From Arthrobacter cupressi (lineage in GTDB: Bacteria; Actinomycetota; Actinomycetes; Actinomycetales; Micrococcaceae): DNA of 64,000 nt. How positions within the stretch are numbered: position 1 is the stretch's first letter; every line of letters begins with the position of its first letter. The translations under genes and the position numbers were made by a program. The notes below the pieces were generated by a model that saw only the letters and a program-made list of their open reading frames with translations, made no database searches and was not told where the DNA came from. Location of the stretch: assembly GCF_900099975.1 (NCBI RefSeq), contig NZ_FNEI01000005.1:186001-250000 (forward strand), in the 5' to 3' direction. Of the stretch, positions 52,002-60,914 are shown one piece after another.

Positions 52002-53264
52002 ATGCCCCACAGCCCCCAGGCACCGAACGCCACGGCCCCCCAGGACCAGATTGCCCCCTTGCTGACCACCGAAGGCTGGGAACTGCTCGCCTCCCTGGGT
52101 CCGTACCGTGAAAGCGAATCCCTGGCGCTGAACTCGAGCCTCCGGAAGGCCGGGCACTCCCCCGAACTGGTCTCCGCCGTCCTCACCCAGTCAAGGCTGC
52201 GGACCCGCGCCGAGGCCAAGTTCGGCGAGTTCGCCCGGCAGTTGCTCTTCACCCAGGCCGGGCTGGAGCAGGCCACGCGCCTGGCCGTGGCCGCCCGCCA
52301 CGCCGAACGTTTCGCCGCCGCCGGCACTTCCCACGTGGCAGACCTGGGCTGCGGCCTGGGCGCCGACTCGATGGCCCTGGCCTCCCTGGACATCCCGGTC
52401 ACCGCCGTCGAATTCGATGAGACCACGGCGGCCTGCGCCACGATCAACCTGATGCCGTTCCCGCATGCTTCAGTGGTCCACGCGGACGCCACCTCGGTGC
52501 CGCTGGACGGGATCGACGGCGTGTGGCTGGACCCGGCACGGCGCACCACCTCGACGTCGGGAACCACCCGGATCTGGGATCCGGAGGAATTCTCGCCGCC
52601 CCTGTCCTTCGTGGAGTCGCTGGCCGCGTCCGGCAAGTCCGTGGGCGTCAAGATGGGTCCCGGCATGCCGCACGATTCCGTCCCCGCGGGCTGCGAGGCA
52701 CAGTGGGTCTCGGTGGGCGGGGACGTCACCGAGGTGACCTTGTGGTTCAACAAGGTGGCCCGTCCGGGAATCCGCCGCGCCGCCTTGCTGCTTGGCCCGC
52801 GCGGCGCCGCCGAGATCACCAGCGCCGAAGACTTCGGCGCCGGCCCGGTTCCTGACATCGGGCCCGTGGACGGCTACCTGTACGAGCCGGACGGCGCGGT
52901 GATCCGCGCCGGCCTGGTGGCAGACCTCGCGCTCCGCCTTGGCGGGCACCTGCTCGACGAGCACATCGCCTACATCTGCGCCCCCGAACTGGCGGACACG
53001 CCGTTCGCACGGGCCTACAAGGTCCTCGAGACCATGCCGCTGAACGTCAAGGTGCTCAAAGCCTGGGTGAAGGCGCAGGGCATCACCACCCTGGAGATCA
53101 AGAAGCGCGGCGTATCCACTACGCCCGAGGAACTCCGCAAGCAACTGCTGCCCGGTGCCTCAAAGTCGAAATCCGCCGCTAAAGGCAAGCCCGGCAAAGC
53201 CGCCACGCTGGTCCTGACCCGGATCGGCGACGAGCGGACCGCCGTCGTCGTCGAACCGGTCTGA
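52002..53264 (+). CDS. SAM-dependent methyltransferase with THUMP-like domain
   Basis: A 420-residue protein. The class-I SAM motif is VADLGCGLGADSMALASLD (residues about 110-128), with motif-II-like VWLDPARRT. The C-terminal part (LLGPRGAAEITSAED to LNVKVLKAWVKAQGITTLEIKKRG) is the THUMP-like domain of a conserved actinobacterial family. Substrate is unproven; an RNA base is likely. Leaderless: -10 TAGGCT at 51989-51994. Confidence 0.85.
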   Translation: MPHSPQAPNATAPQDQIAPLLTTEGWELLASLGPYRESESLALNSSLRKAGHSPELVSAVLTQSRLRTRAEAKFGEFARQLLFTQAGLEQATRLAVAARHAERFAAAGTSHVADLGCGLGADSMALASLDIPVTAVEFDETTAACATINLMPFPHASVVHADATSVPLDGIDGVWLDPARRTTSTSGTTRIWDPEEFSPPLSFVESLAASGKSVGVKMGPGMPHDSVPAGCEAQWVSVGGDVTEVTLWFNKVARPGIRRAALLLGPRGAAEITSAEDFGAGPVPDIGPVDGYLYEPDGAVIRAGLVADLALRLGGHLLDEHIAYICAPELADTPFARAYKVLETMPLNVKVLKAWVKAQGITTLEIKKRGVSTTPEELRKQLLPGASKSKSAAKGKPGKAATLVLTRIGDERTAVVVEPV

Positions 53265-53278
53265 ACCGGAACCCCGCC

Positions 53279-54097
53279 TTACTGCTCCCGGACGAACGCT
53301 TCCGCCGCGGCCACCTGCTCGGCGCTCGGCGTGATGCCGGTGTACAGGACGAACTGCTCGAGGGCCTGGATGGTGGCGACTTCGGCACCGCTGATCACCG
53401 TCTTGCCGGCGGCGCGGCCGGCCTTGATGAGCGGCGTTTCGGCAGGGAGTGCGACGACGTCGAACACTACCTGCGCGGCGGCGACGGCAGTCTCCGGGAA
53501 GGACAGCGCGGCCGCGTCGGGCCCGCCGGCCATGCCGACCGGGGTGACGTTGACGATGACGTCCGCGGTGCTGTCACCCGGTTCGGCCTGCCAGGCGAAG
53601 CCGTAGAGATCCGCGAGCGCCCGGCCGGTCTCTTCGTTGCGGGCCACGACGGTAACTTTGGTGAATCCGGCGTCGCGGAAAGCGGCGGCGGTGGCCTTGG
53701 CCATGCCGCCCGCACCGCGCAGGAGCACCGTTGAGTCCGGGCTGATGGCGTTGCGTTCGATCAGCTGGGCGATTGCCGTGTAGTCCGTGTTGTAGGCGGT
53801 CAGCACGCCGGAATCGTTCACGATCGTGTTGACGGAGTCGATGGCCGAGGCGGAGGCGTCCATCCGGTCCACCAGGGCGATCACGTCCTCCTTGTACGGC
53901 ATTGACACCGCGCAGCCGCGGATGCCCAGGCCCCGCACGCCTGCAATGGCGTTGCCGAGGTCCGTGGGGGCGAAGGCCTTGTAGATCCAGTTCAGGCCGA
54001 GTTTCTCGTACAGGAAGTTGTGGAACCGCGTCCCGTTGTTGCTCGGCCGGGCCGAGAGCGAGATGCAGAGGGTCATGTCCTTGTTGAGGATCGGCAC
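53279..54097 (-). CDS. Shikimate dehydrogenase-like protein (SdhL/HI0607 type)
   Basis: A 272-residue Rossmann protein. The N-terminal SLSARPSNNGTRFHNFLYEKLGLNWIYKAF and RGCAVSMPYKE match the HI0607-like branch of the AroE superfamily; the NAD(P) loop is LRGAGGMAKATAAAF. Members of this branch have weak activity on shikimate, so a different in vivo substrate is possible. GTG start with AAAGGAAG 6 nt upstream. It lies downstream of the L36 gene but has its own leader. Confidence 0.85.
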   Translation of the reverse strand: MPILNKDMTLCISLSARPSNNGTRFHNFLYEKLGLNWIYKAFAPTDLGNAIAGVRGLGIRGCAVSMPYKEDVIALVDRMDASASAIDSVNTIVNDSGVLTAYNTDYTAIAQLIERNAISPDSTVLLRGAGGMAKATAAAFRDAGFTKVTVVARNEETGRALADLYGFAWQAEPGDSTADVIVNVTPVGMAGGPDAAALSFPETAVAAAQVVFDVVALPAETPLIKAGRAAGKTVISGAEVATIQALEQFVLYTGITPSAEQVAAAEAFVREQ

Positions 54098-54199
54098 GGG
54101 AACTTCCTTTGGATCGCGGGGCTGTAGACCTAGCGTAAGCCGTGCCCAACGGCCGGGGCTCCGCGATCGGTGCCCCGGCCGCCCCCATGCCGCCGGACG

Positions 54200-54322
54200 C
54201 TAGCCCTGGCGAGCCTTGAAGCGCGGGTTCAGCTTGTTGATGACAAAGGTTTTCCCGCGGCGCCGCACCACCTGGGCGCCCGGGATTTTCTTCAATGCGC
54301 GCAGCGAGTTCCTGACCTTCAT
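54200..54322 (-). CDS. rpmJ: Ribosomal protein bL36, zinc-free paralogue
   Basis: A 40-residue L36: [20 protein letters not shown] then [20 protein letters not shown]. The zinc-binding Cys/His positions of standard L36 are absent, marking the C-minus form made under zinc limitation. ATG 54322 with GAAGGAG 4 nt upstream, 39 bp after the CobW-like stop, so it is expected to be cotranscribed from the Zur-controlled promoter. Confidence 0.93.
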   Translation of the reverse strand: MKVRNSLRALKKIPGAQVVRRRGKTFVINKLNPRFKARQG

Positions 54323-54361
54323 GTTTCTCCTTCGATTGCAGTTGTTACAGGGTGGCTTCTG

Positions 54362-55495
54362 TTAGAGGGTGGCTTCGAGCTCGAACGGATCCTCCAGTTC
54401 CCGGAAGTCCCGCAGCATCTCCTCTTCGCTGAGTGCGCAGCCATCCAGCAGTTCGCGGATTTCCGCCGCGTCCACGTCCTCGCCGCGCCCGGTTACCGCA
54501 AGTACCGTCCCGCGATCGCCGAAGCGCGGATGCCAGTCGAGGGCGGCGTCGACGTCGGACATCCCGGCCGGCACCGGCGCCTCCTGGTCGGCGATCCACT
54601 GGCCGGTGCTTTCCAGCCAGACCCGCGGGCCCACGCCCTGGACCGCAATCCGGGTCCGGGCGGCGGACGCGATCCACAGGCGGCCACGCATCCAGTGCGA
54701 TCCGGCCGCCAGCTGCGGCAGCGCCGCCCGGAAGCGGCCCGGATGCAGGGGCCGCTCCACCTTGTGAAGGACTGTGAGGAAGCAGCCGGATTCGCTCTCC
54801 AGCGGGACCCGCACCGAGCCTCGCCGTGTCCGCGCCAACGCCTCGCTGCCGTCGTAGCAACCGGGACGGAACGTCCCTGATGGCCCGACGACGGCGGCGT
54901 GCGGGGCCAGCTGTGCCAGCAGTTCGGTGCCCTGCCGCCAGGGTTCTCCCTGTTCCCGGTCCCCTGCGGCGAGCGCGGCGCCCACGCCCGGATGGGCCAG
55001 GACGGTGTCGGCGTGGGCGAGCTCTCCGATAAGGAATTCGCCGCTGGTCCGGTTATCGTCCGGAATGGCCGTGAAGCCGGATTCGTACAGGGTGTGCTTG
55101 TCCCAGATGTGGTCCTCGAGCTCGGCGGGATCAATGGCCAGGACTGCGTTGTCGATGACTACGGCCGCGCCGAGTCCGTGCCCGAGTTCCGCCACGGCCA
55201 TTTCCACGGACACCCCCGGCGGCAGCGCCAGCACCGCATGCTGGTAGCCGAGGCCGGCCAGCCGCTCGACGGTGGGCACAACGTCCAGCTTGACGGTGCA
55301 GCTGAGGCAGCCGTGCTCCAGGACACTTTCCGCCTGCTCCAGCAGGCGGCCGCCGCGGAGGATCCGGCGCAGAACCAGGGAGCCATCGAGGAGGTCGTGG
55401 AAGACGGTGACGGAATCGGGATGCCCCTGGTCGAGCCGGGCGGCCGCAGCTTCACGGCAGCGGCTGTCCAGGGAACTGACAACGGAAAGATGCAT
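54362..55495 (-). CDS. CobW/COG0523-like protein lacking the P-loop
   Basis: A 377-residue CobW-related protein. The C-terminal CobW_C region (FRAALPQLAAGSHWMRGRLWIASAARTRIAVQGVGPRVW) and the HGCLSCTVKLD at 61-71 (compare the family's CxCC) show ancestry. Yet the N-terminus reads VVSSLDSRCREA with no GxxGxGKT, and no NKxD guanine motif is visible, so GTPase function is doubtful. Leaderless: -10 TAGGCT (55502-55507) 6 nt before ATG 55495, with a Zur-type box 3 nt upstream. Probably a zinc-starvation protein acting with the L36 paralogue. Confidence 0.85.
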   Translation of the reverse strand: MHLSVVSSLDSRCREAAAARLDQGHPDSVTVFHDLLDGSLVLRRILRGGRLLEQAESVLEHGCLSCTVKLDVVPTVERLAGLGYQHAVLALPPGVSVEMAVAELGHGLGAAVVIDNAVLAIDPAELEDHIWDKHTLYESGFTAIPDDNRTSGEFLIGELAHADTVLAHPGVGAALAAGDREQGEPWRQGTELLAQLAPHAAVVGPSGTFRPGCYDGSEALARTRRGSVRVPLESESGCFLTVLHKVERPLHPGRFRAALPQLAAGSHWMRGRLWIASAARTRIAVQGVGPRVWLESTGQWIADQEAPVPAGMSDVDAALDWHPRFGDRGTVLAVTGRGEDVDAAEIRELLDGCALSEEEMLRDFRELEDPFELEATL

Positions 55496-55509
55496 TGCTT
55501 CAGCCTACA

Positions 55510-55530
55510 TGCAAATCATTCTCATTAGCA
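55510..55530. promoter_or_regulatory. Zur-type operator
   Basis: A 21-bp near-palindrome; on the minus strand it reads TGCTAATGAGAATGATTTGC then A, close to the actinobacterial Zur box core (AATGA-N-AATGATT). It lies 3 nt upstream of the -10 box of the CobW-like gene, so Zur-Zn would block transcription. Confidence 0.8.
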
Positions 55531-55662
55531 AGGGGTTGGATTGTCTTCGCATTACTCCTGACGGCGGAGGAATCCCCTTGCTGCACTAGACTTGGTGCAT
55601 CCGCTGAGGGGCCCCGCAGTGGGCATGGCCCGGGGGACTTGGACACACTAGAGGGGACCTTC

Positions 55663-56805
55663 GTGCAGATTGATTTCGCTTCATCCAGGCAGTCGACCCT
55701 GGGAGTGGAATGGGAGCTCGCGCTCGTCAACGGGCGCACCGGCGAACTGGTTTCCGTCGCCAACGATGTCCTTCGGGGCGTCGCCGCACAGCATCCCGAG
55801 CTGAACGAGGACGACGAACACCCGCACATCAAGCGAGAACTGCTCCTGAACACCGTGGAACTCGTCACCGGAATCTGCACCACGGTCCGCGAAGCCAAGG
55901 AAGACCTGGCCCGTTCCCTGAAGGCCGTCCGGGAAATCACCGACCCCATGGGCGTGGAACTGTTCTGCGCCGGCAGCCACCCCTTCAGCCCGCCGCAGCT
56001 CCAGCCCGTCACGGACAAGGAACGCTACGCCAAGCTGATCGACCGCACCCAGTGGTGGGGGCGGCAGATGGTCATCTACGGGGTCCACGTCCATGTCGGC
56101 CTGGACAGCCGGGACAAGGTCCTTCCGGTCCTCGACGGACTGGTCAACTATTTCCCGCACTTCCAGGCATTGTCCGCCTCCAGCCCGTTCTGGGGCGGCG
56201 AGGACACCGGCTACGCCTCGCAGCGCGCCCTCATGTTCCAGCAGCTGCCCACCGCGGGCCTGCCCTTCCAGTTCCCGGACTGGGCAGAATACGAGTCCTA
56301 CGTGCAGGACATGTTCACCACCGGCGTGATCGATACCCTGTCCGAAATCCGCTGGGACATCCGCCCCGTGCCGAACCTCGGCACCATCGAGATGCGGATC
56401 TGCGACGGCCTGGCCAGCCTGGAGGAAGTGGGCGCGATCGCCGCGCTGACCCAGTGCCTGGTGCACGAATTCGCCATGATCCTGGACAACGGCGGCACCA
56501 TCCCCACCATGCCGCCCTGGCACGTCCAGGAGAACAAGTGGCGCGCCGCGCGCTACGGCATGGACGCCATCATCATCCTGGACGCCGAGGGCAACGAGCA
56601 GCTGGTCACGGACCACCTCAAGGAAACCCTGGTCCGCCTGGCCCCGGTGGCAGCGAAGCTCGGCTGCGAAGAGGAACTGGCCGACGTCGGGAAAATCATC
56701 GCCCGAGGTGCCGGCTACCAGCGCCAGCGCCGCGTCGCCGCAGAGCACGACGGCGACCTGCAGGCCGTGGTCCTGGACCTCGTCCAGCAGATGCGGGCCG
56801 GCTAA
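55663..56805 (+). CDS. Carboxylate-amine ligase, GCS2 (YbdK) family
   Basis: A 380-residue ATP-grasp-like glutamate-cysteine ligase 2 relative. STLGVEWELALVNGRTGEL, VHVHVGLDSRDK and RPVPNLGTIEMRICDG are family motifs. In actinobacteria relatives include EgtA and weak gamma-glutamylcysteine ligases; the product here is unproven. GTG start with AGAGGGGACC 2-3 nt before it. It is divergent from the zinc-starvation genes and shares their 167-bp regulatory gap. A compound hairpin follows. Confidence 0.85.
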   Translation: MQIDFASSRQSTLGVEWELALVNGRTGELVSVANDVLRGVAAQHPELNEDDEHPHIKRELLLNTVELVTGICTTVREAKEDLARSLKAVREITDPMGVELFCAGSHPFSPPQLQPVTDKERYAKLIDRTQWWGRQMVIYGVHVHVGLDSRDKVLPVLDGLVNYFPHFQALSASSPFWGGEDTGYASQRALMFQQLPTAGLPFQFPDWAEYESYVQDMFTTGVIDTLSEIRWDIRPVPNLGTIEMRICDGLASLEEVGAIAALTQCLVHEFAMILDNGGTIPTMPPWHVQENKWRAARYGMDAIIILDAEGNEQLVTDHLKETLVRLAPVAAKLGCEEELADVGKIIARGAGYQRQRRVAAEHDGDLQAVVLDLVQQMRAG

Positions 56806-56827
56806 ACCCCTCCCCCTTTCGCACCGG

Positions 56828-56889
56828 AGTCGCCGGAGAGCTGCCCGGTCGCTGGAATTTTCCGGCGACCCCGCAGGCCTCCGGCGACT
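56828..56889 (+). terminator. Compound hairpin after the YbdK-type gene
   Basis: Outer arms AGTCGCCGGAG (56828-56838) and CTCCGGCGACT (56879-56889); inner GGTCGCTGGAA/TTCCGGCGACC. No long T-run follows. Confidence 0.6.
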
Positions 56890-56944
56890 TCGGCGTTTAA
56901 GCCCCTTGCGCTTCCACTACTTAGCGCTACTATGCACTGGTAGC

Positions 56945-56990
56945 TAGTAACACTGAGTACTAGTAGTTAGTAACACCAAGTAGTTAGGAG
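56945..56990. promoter_or_regulatory. PadR-type operator repeats
   Basis: TAGTAACAC occurs at 56945 and 56968, part of an imperfect 23-bp direct repeat (CTAGTAACACTGAGTACTAG / TTAGTAACACCAAGTAGTTA). TACTAGTA at the join is palindromic. GCTAC...GTAGC flanks upstream. The array ends at the Shine-Dalgarno AGGAGGTG of the PadR gene. Confidence 0.7.
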
Positions 56991-56997
56991 GTGGCCG

Positions 56998-57342
56998 ATG
57001 GGCAAGCAGATGACGGAGATGCTCAAGGGCACTCTGGAAGGCATCGTCCTCGCCCTGTTGACCGGAAAAGCGGCCTACGGCTACGAGATCACCACCCTGC
57101 TCCGGGACCAGGGCTTCACGGACATCGCCGAGGGCACCGTGTACGCACTGCTGGTCCGGATCGAGCAGAAGGGTCTTGTCGACGTCGAGAAGCGGCCGTC
57201 CGAGAAGGGACCGCCGCGCAAGGTGTATTCGCTCAACGGGCAGGGCAGGCAGGAACTCGAAGAGTTCTGGAGGACCTGGAGCTTCCTCGCAGAACGCATC
57301 GCGCAGCTCCACATCACCGACCACATCAAGGGAGAGAAATGA
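56998..57342 (+). CDS. PadR-family transcriptional regulator
   Basis: A 114-residue PadR protein. The winged helix is seen as LKGTLEGIVLALLTGKAAYGYEITTLLRDQGFTDIAEGTVYALLVRIEQKGLV, with a C-terminal dimerisation helix. AGGAGGTG lies 4 nt upstream of the ATG. Its stop overlaps the DUF1048 start, in a four-gene operon with an ABC exporter. It should repress that operon via the repeats at 56945-56990 and be released by a ligand, perhaps the exporter's substrate. Confidence 0.92.
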   Translation: MGKQMTEMLKGTLEGIVLALLTGKAAYGYEITTLLRDQGFTDIAEGTVYALLVRIEQKGLVDVEKRPSEKGPPRKVYSLNGQGRQELEEFWRTWSFLAERIAQLHITDHIKGEK

Positions 57343-57716
57343 CCATGGCCGCCAAATGGATCGAAGCACTCACCGGCCCGCTCGAGCAGAAGAAGCAGTA
57401 CAAGCAGGCGAAGGCACGCCTGGATGCCCTGCCGGAGCCCTACCTCGGCGCAGCCAACGCCTTCAACCGGTACCTCATGTACTACGGCGGTGTCACCGAC
57501 GGCGACACCATCGTGCAGATGTTCGCCGACTTCGCCGACCTCTGGGAGCGCGCCGCCGTCGACGGCACACCGGTGGCCGACATCGTCGGGGAGGATCCGG
57601 TCGAATTCGCCGAAACCTTCGCCCAGGCATACGGCGGAAAGCGCTGGATCGACAAGGAACGTGCCCGCCTCATCGAGGCGGTCGAGAACGCGAAAAGGAA
57701 GGAGGCAGGATCATGA
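57339..57716 (+). CDS. DUF1048 protein
   Basis: A 125-residue helical protein of the DUF1048 family, frequently encoded between PadR and ABC-2 transporter genes. The core KQYKQAKARLDALPEPYLGAANAFNRYLMYYG is conserved. The start overlaps the PadR stop and its stop the ATPase start (ATGA at both). Role unknown; probably linked to sensing or transporter assembly. GGGAGAGAA precedes the ATG. Confidence 0.87.
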   Translation: MTMAAKWIEALTGPLEQKKQYKQAKARLDALPEPYLGAANAFNRYLMYYGGVTDGDTIVQMFADFADLWERAAVDGTPVADIVGEDPVEFAETFAQAYGGKRWIDKERARLIEAVENAKRKEAGS

Positions 57717-58507
57717 CAACTACAGCCATCCGGGTACAGGGCATCGAGAAATCGTTCAAGGACCTGCGGGTACTGCGGGGCGTCGACTTCGAGGTCGCGC
57801 GGGGCAGCATCTTCGCCCTGCTCGGCTCAAACGGCGCGGGGAAGACCACGCTCGTGCGGATCCTCTCCACGCTGTTGAAGGCCGACGCTGGAACCGCGAC
57901 GGTTCTCGGCCACGACGTCGGGGCGAACCCCGGCGAGGTGCGCGAATCGATCAGCCTGACCGGGCAGTTCGCCGCCGTCGACGAAGTGCTCACCGGCCGG
58001 GAAAACCTCGTGCTGGTGGCGAAACTGAGGCACTTGGCGAATCCGGGCGCGATCGCGGACGGACTACTGGAACGCTTCTCGCTCACCGAGGCGGGCGGCC
58101 GCAAGGCCGCCGAGTACTCGGGCGGCATGCGGCGCCGGCTCGACATTGCGATGAGCCTGATCGGCAACCCGCCAGTCATTTTCCTCGATGAACCGACCAC
58201 CGGCCTCGACCCGCAGGCGCGCATCGAGGTGTGGCAGACCGTCAAGGAACTGGCCGGCCACGGCACCACGGTGCTGCTCACCACGCAGTATCTCGACGAG
58301 GCCGAGCATCTCGCCGACCGGATCGCGATCCTGCACAAGGGCACGATCATCCAGAACGGCACGCTCGGCGAGCTCAAGCGACTGCTGCCGCCGGCCGAGG
58401 TCGAGTACGTCGAGAAGCAGCCTTCGCTTGAGGACGTCTTCCTGGCGCTCGTCGGGGAACCGGCTGGGGAAGCTGAAGAACAGGAAAAGAAGGAGGCATC
58501 ACGATGA
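57713..58507 (+). CDS. ABC-2 transporter ATPase (drug-exporter type)
   Basis: A 264-residue ATPase with Walker A LLGSNGAGKTT, signature YSGGMRRRLDIA, Walker B VIFLDEPTTGLDP and H-loop TTQYLDEAEHL. It resembles DrrA-type daunorubicin-resistance ATPases, including the GLDPQAR stretch and the C-terminal EKQPSLEDVFLALVG. ATG 57713 overlaps the DUF1048 stop; GGAAGGAGG is 6 nt upstream. Pairs with the permease downstream. Confidence 0.93.
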   Translation: MTTTAIRVQGIEKSFKDLRVLRGVDFEVARGSIFALLGSNGAGKTTLVRILSTLLKADAGTATVLGHDVGANPGEVRESISLTGQFAAVDEVLTGRENLVLVAKLRHLANPGAIADGLLERFSLTEAGGRKAAEYSGGMRRRLDIAMSLIGNPPVIFLDEPTTGLDPQARIEVWQTVKELAGHGTTVLLTTQYLDEAEHLADRIAILHKGTIIQNGTLGELKRLLPPAEVEYVEKQPSLEDVFLALVGEPAGEAEEQEKKEASR

Positions 58508-59268
58508 CCACGCACATCCTTGGCGACACCGGCGTCCTCACGGGCCGCTCGCTACGCCACATCCTCCGCAGCCCCGACACGATCATCACCACGGCGGTCA
58601 CGCCGATCGCGCTGATGCTGCTGTTCGTGTACGTGCTCGGCGGCGCGATCAACACCGGATCCGGCGGCTCGTACATCAACTACATGCTTCCCGGCATCCT
58701 GCTGATTACGATCGCCTCCGGCATCGCGTACACCGCCTACCGGCTGTTCCTGGACATGCAGGGCGGCATCTTCGAGCGCTTCCAGTCCATGCCGATCGCC
58801 CGCTCCAGCGTGCTCTGGGCGCACGTGCTGACCTCGGTGGTGTCGAACCTCGTCTCGGTGGCGCTCGTTGTCGGTGTTGCCCTTCTCATGGGGTTTCGCA
58901 CCGGAGCATCCGTGGGCGCCTGGCTCGCGGTCGCCGGAATCCTTGTCCTGTTCACCCTGGCGCTGACCTGGCTGGCCGTGATCGCCGGGCTTTCCGCGAA
59001 GACTGTCGACGGCGCGAGCGCGTTCAGCTACCCGCTGATCTTCCTGCCGTTCATCAGTTCGGCCTTCGTGCCCACCGGCACCATGCCCGGCCCGGTGGCC
59101 TGGTTCGCGGAGAACCAGCCGGTGACGTCGATCGTGAACTCCATCCGGGCGCTGTTCGCCCAGCAGCCGGTGGGCAACGACCTCTGGATCGCGCTGGCGT
59201 GGTGCCTGGGCCTCCTGGGCTTCGCCTACGCGCTGGCGGCGTCCGCCTACCGGCGCAAGGTCAGCTGA
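58504..59268 (+). CDS. ABC-2 transporter permease
   Basis: A 254-residue, six-TM ABC-2 permease of the DrrB type. RHILRSPDTIITTAVTPIALMLLFVYVLGGAI opens the first TM, and FLPFISSAFVPTGTMPGPVAWFAENQPVTSIVNSIRALF carries the conserved FxP motif. It overlaps the ATPase gene (ATGA). Likely exports a hydrophobic compound; the substrate is unknown. Converges on tsaD with only 3 bp between stops. Confidence 0.93.
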   Translation: MTTHILGDTGVLTGRSLRHILRSPDTIITTAVTPIALMLLFVYVLGGAINTGSGGSYINYMLPGILLITIASGIAYTAYRLFLDMQGGIFERFQSMPIARSSVLWAHVLTSVVSNLVSVALVVGVALLMGFRTGASVGAWLAVAGILVLFTLALTWLAVIAGLSAKTVDGASAFSYPLIFLPFISSAFVPTGTMPGPVAWFAENQPVTSIVNSIRALFAQQPVGNDLWIALAWCLGLLGFAYALAASAYRRKVS

Positions 59269-59271
59269 GAC

Positions 59272-60399
59272 CTATACCGAGACCGTGGTGACCGGCAGCG
59301 AGGAATCCGGGGCGAAGGCAACCCCGCTCGGCGCGATGCCGGCCATCACCAACTGGGCACCGAGGGCGGCCACCATGGCACCGTTGTCGGTGCACAGTTG
59401 CAGGGGCGGAACGTGCAGGGTGATCCCGGCGGAGCGGCAGCGCTGCCCCGTCAGTTCCCGCAGCCGCGAGTTCGCCGCCACTCCCCCGCCCAGCAGCAGC
59501 TCGGTAATGCCGTTCTCCCGGCAGGCCAGCACGGCTTTCGAGGTGATGATGTCCACCACCGCTTCCTGGAAGGCAGCCGCGATGTCCGCCACCGGGACCT
59601 CCTCGCCGCGTGCCTCGAACTGTTCCACACAGCGGGCGACGGCGGTCTTGAGTCCGCTGAATGACCAGTCGTAGCGGTGCGGGCCGGGTTCCTCCGCGGT
59701 GCCCATGTACTTGGGCTGGCTGAGACCGCGCGGGAAGCGGATCGCCTTGGGATTTCCGGTCCGGGCGATCTTGTCGATGGCCGGCCCGCCCGGGTAGCCG
59801 AGCCCGAGGAGCCGGGCCACCTTGTCGTAGGCTTCCCCGGCGGCGTCGTCGATGGTGGAACCCAGCAATTCGACGTCGTCGGTAATGCTGCGGATCCGCA
59901 GGATCTCCGTGTGTCCGCCGGACACCAGCAGTGCGCCAAGGTTTTCGGGCAAGCGGTTTTCGGGCAAGCGCTTTTCAGGCAGGCGGTTTTCGGGCATGTC
60001 CAGCAGCCCGACACCGACATGCGCCACCAGGTGGTTGATCGCGTACAGCGGTTTGCCGCTGGCCAGGGCCAGGGCCTTGGCGGCGCAGACACCCACCATG
60101 AGGGCTCCGGCCAGGCCGGGTCCGGAGGTGACGGCGATCGCGTCCACGTCCTCCAGGGTGACGCCGGCGGTGCGCAGGGATTCCTGCAGCGTGGGCACGA
60201 AGGCGTCGAGGTGGGCGCGGGAGGCGATCTCCGGGATCACCCCGCCGAAGCGCACGTGTTCGTCCATGGAGGAGGAGACCGTGTTGCTGAGCAGGGTGGT
60301 GCCTCTGACGATGCCCACGCCGGTCTCGTCGCAGGAGGATTCGATCCCGAGGACGAGCGGGCCGGCTTGGCGGGGGTCGCTGGCGGGGGCGGAGTTCAC
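59272..60399 (-). CDS. tsaD: tRNA t6A transferase TsaD, with repeat insert
   Basis: A 375-residue Kae1/Tsa[12 protein letters not shown] and INHLVAHV (metal-binding His) and SGGHTEIL are intact; it transfers threonylcarbamoyl to A37 of ANN-reading tRNAs with TsaB, TsaE and TsaC. Between the HxxxH and SGGHT motifs sits [19 protein letters not shown] (about residues 135-153), a five-residue repeat encoded by 15-bp DNA repeats at 59941-60000, absent from typical TsaD. GTG start overlapping the rimI stop. Last gene of the tsaE-tsaB-rimI-tsaD cluster. Confidence 0.95.
   Translation of the reverse strand: MNSAPASDPRQAGPLVLGIESSCDETGVGIVRGTTLLSNTVSSSMDEHVRFGGVIPEIASRAHLDAFVPTLQESLRTAGVTLEDVDAIAVTSGPGLAGALMVGVCAAKALALASGKPLYAINHLVAHVGVGLLDMPENRLPEKRLPENRLPENLGALLVSGGHTEILRIRSITDDVELLGSTIDDAAGEAYDKVARLLGLGYPGGPAIDKIARTGNPKAIRFPRGLSQPKYMGTAEEPGPHRYDWSFSGLKTAVARCVEQFEARGEEVPVADIAAAFQEAVVDIITSKAVLACRENGITELLLGGGVAANSRLRELTGQRCRSAGITLHVPPLQLCTDNGAMVAALGAQLVMAGIAPSGVAFAPDSSLPVTTVSV
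59941..60000. repeat. Four 15-bp repeats inside tsaD
   Basis: GTTTTCGGGCAAGCG occurs identically at 59941-59955 and 59956-59970, a diverged copy (CTTTTCAGGCAGGCG) at 59971-59985 and a partial copy at 59986-60000. Each adds RLPEN or RLPEK in frame. Confidence 0.9.
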
Positions 60400-60914
60400 G
60401 CGGTGGGTCCTTCTGTGGTGGGTCCTTCGGTGAGTGGCAGCCTCATGATGAGGGCGTCCGTGCCGTCACGGTAGTAGCGCGGCCGGGTGTGGATCTGTGT
60501 GAAGCCGAAGCGCAGGTAGAGCTGCTGAGCGCGGGGGTTGTCCGCCCGCACTTCCAGCAGGACGTCGTCCGCGCCGCGGCGGCGTGCCTCGGCGATCAGC
60601 TCGGCGAGCACGGCCGAGCCGATGCCGCGGCCTTCGAATTCGGGAACGACGGCGATCGTCTGGATGTCCGCGATCGGCTGGACGCACATCAGCCCCGCGT
60701 AGGCCACGATCCCGCCGTCGGCTTCGGCCACCACATAGCGGCGCGTTTCCGGCTGGGAAAGCTCGTCGATGAACATCTGAAGCGGCCACGCATCCACCGG
60801 GAACAGCCGGCGTTCCAGCCGTTCGACGGCGGCCAGGTCGCCGTCGTTCATGTCCCGCAGCACCACGCCCGCCGGCAGCCGGGCGGGCGCCAGGAACTCT
60901 TCGGGGGCGCTCAC
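60396..60914 (-). CDS. rimI: Ribosomal S18-alanine N-acetyltransferase
   Basis: A 172-residue GNAT protein. The acetyl-CoA loop is [15 protein letters not shown] and [20 protein letters not shown] is the RimI signature. It acetylates the N-terminal alanine of S18 in E. coli and sits in t6A clusters in many bacteria. GTG start overlaps the tsaB stop; stop overlaps tsaD. The last residues are a repeat of [11 protein letters not shown], low-complexity. Confidence 0.93.
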   Translation of the reverse strand: MSAPEEFLAPARLPAGVVLRDMNDGDLAAVERLERRLFPVDAWPLQMFIDELSQPETRRYVVAEADGGIVAYAGLMCVQPIADIQTIAVVPEFEGRGIGSAVLAELIAEARRRGADDVLLEVRADNPRAQQLYLRFGFTQIHTRPRYYRDGTDALIMRLPLTEGPTTEGPTA

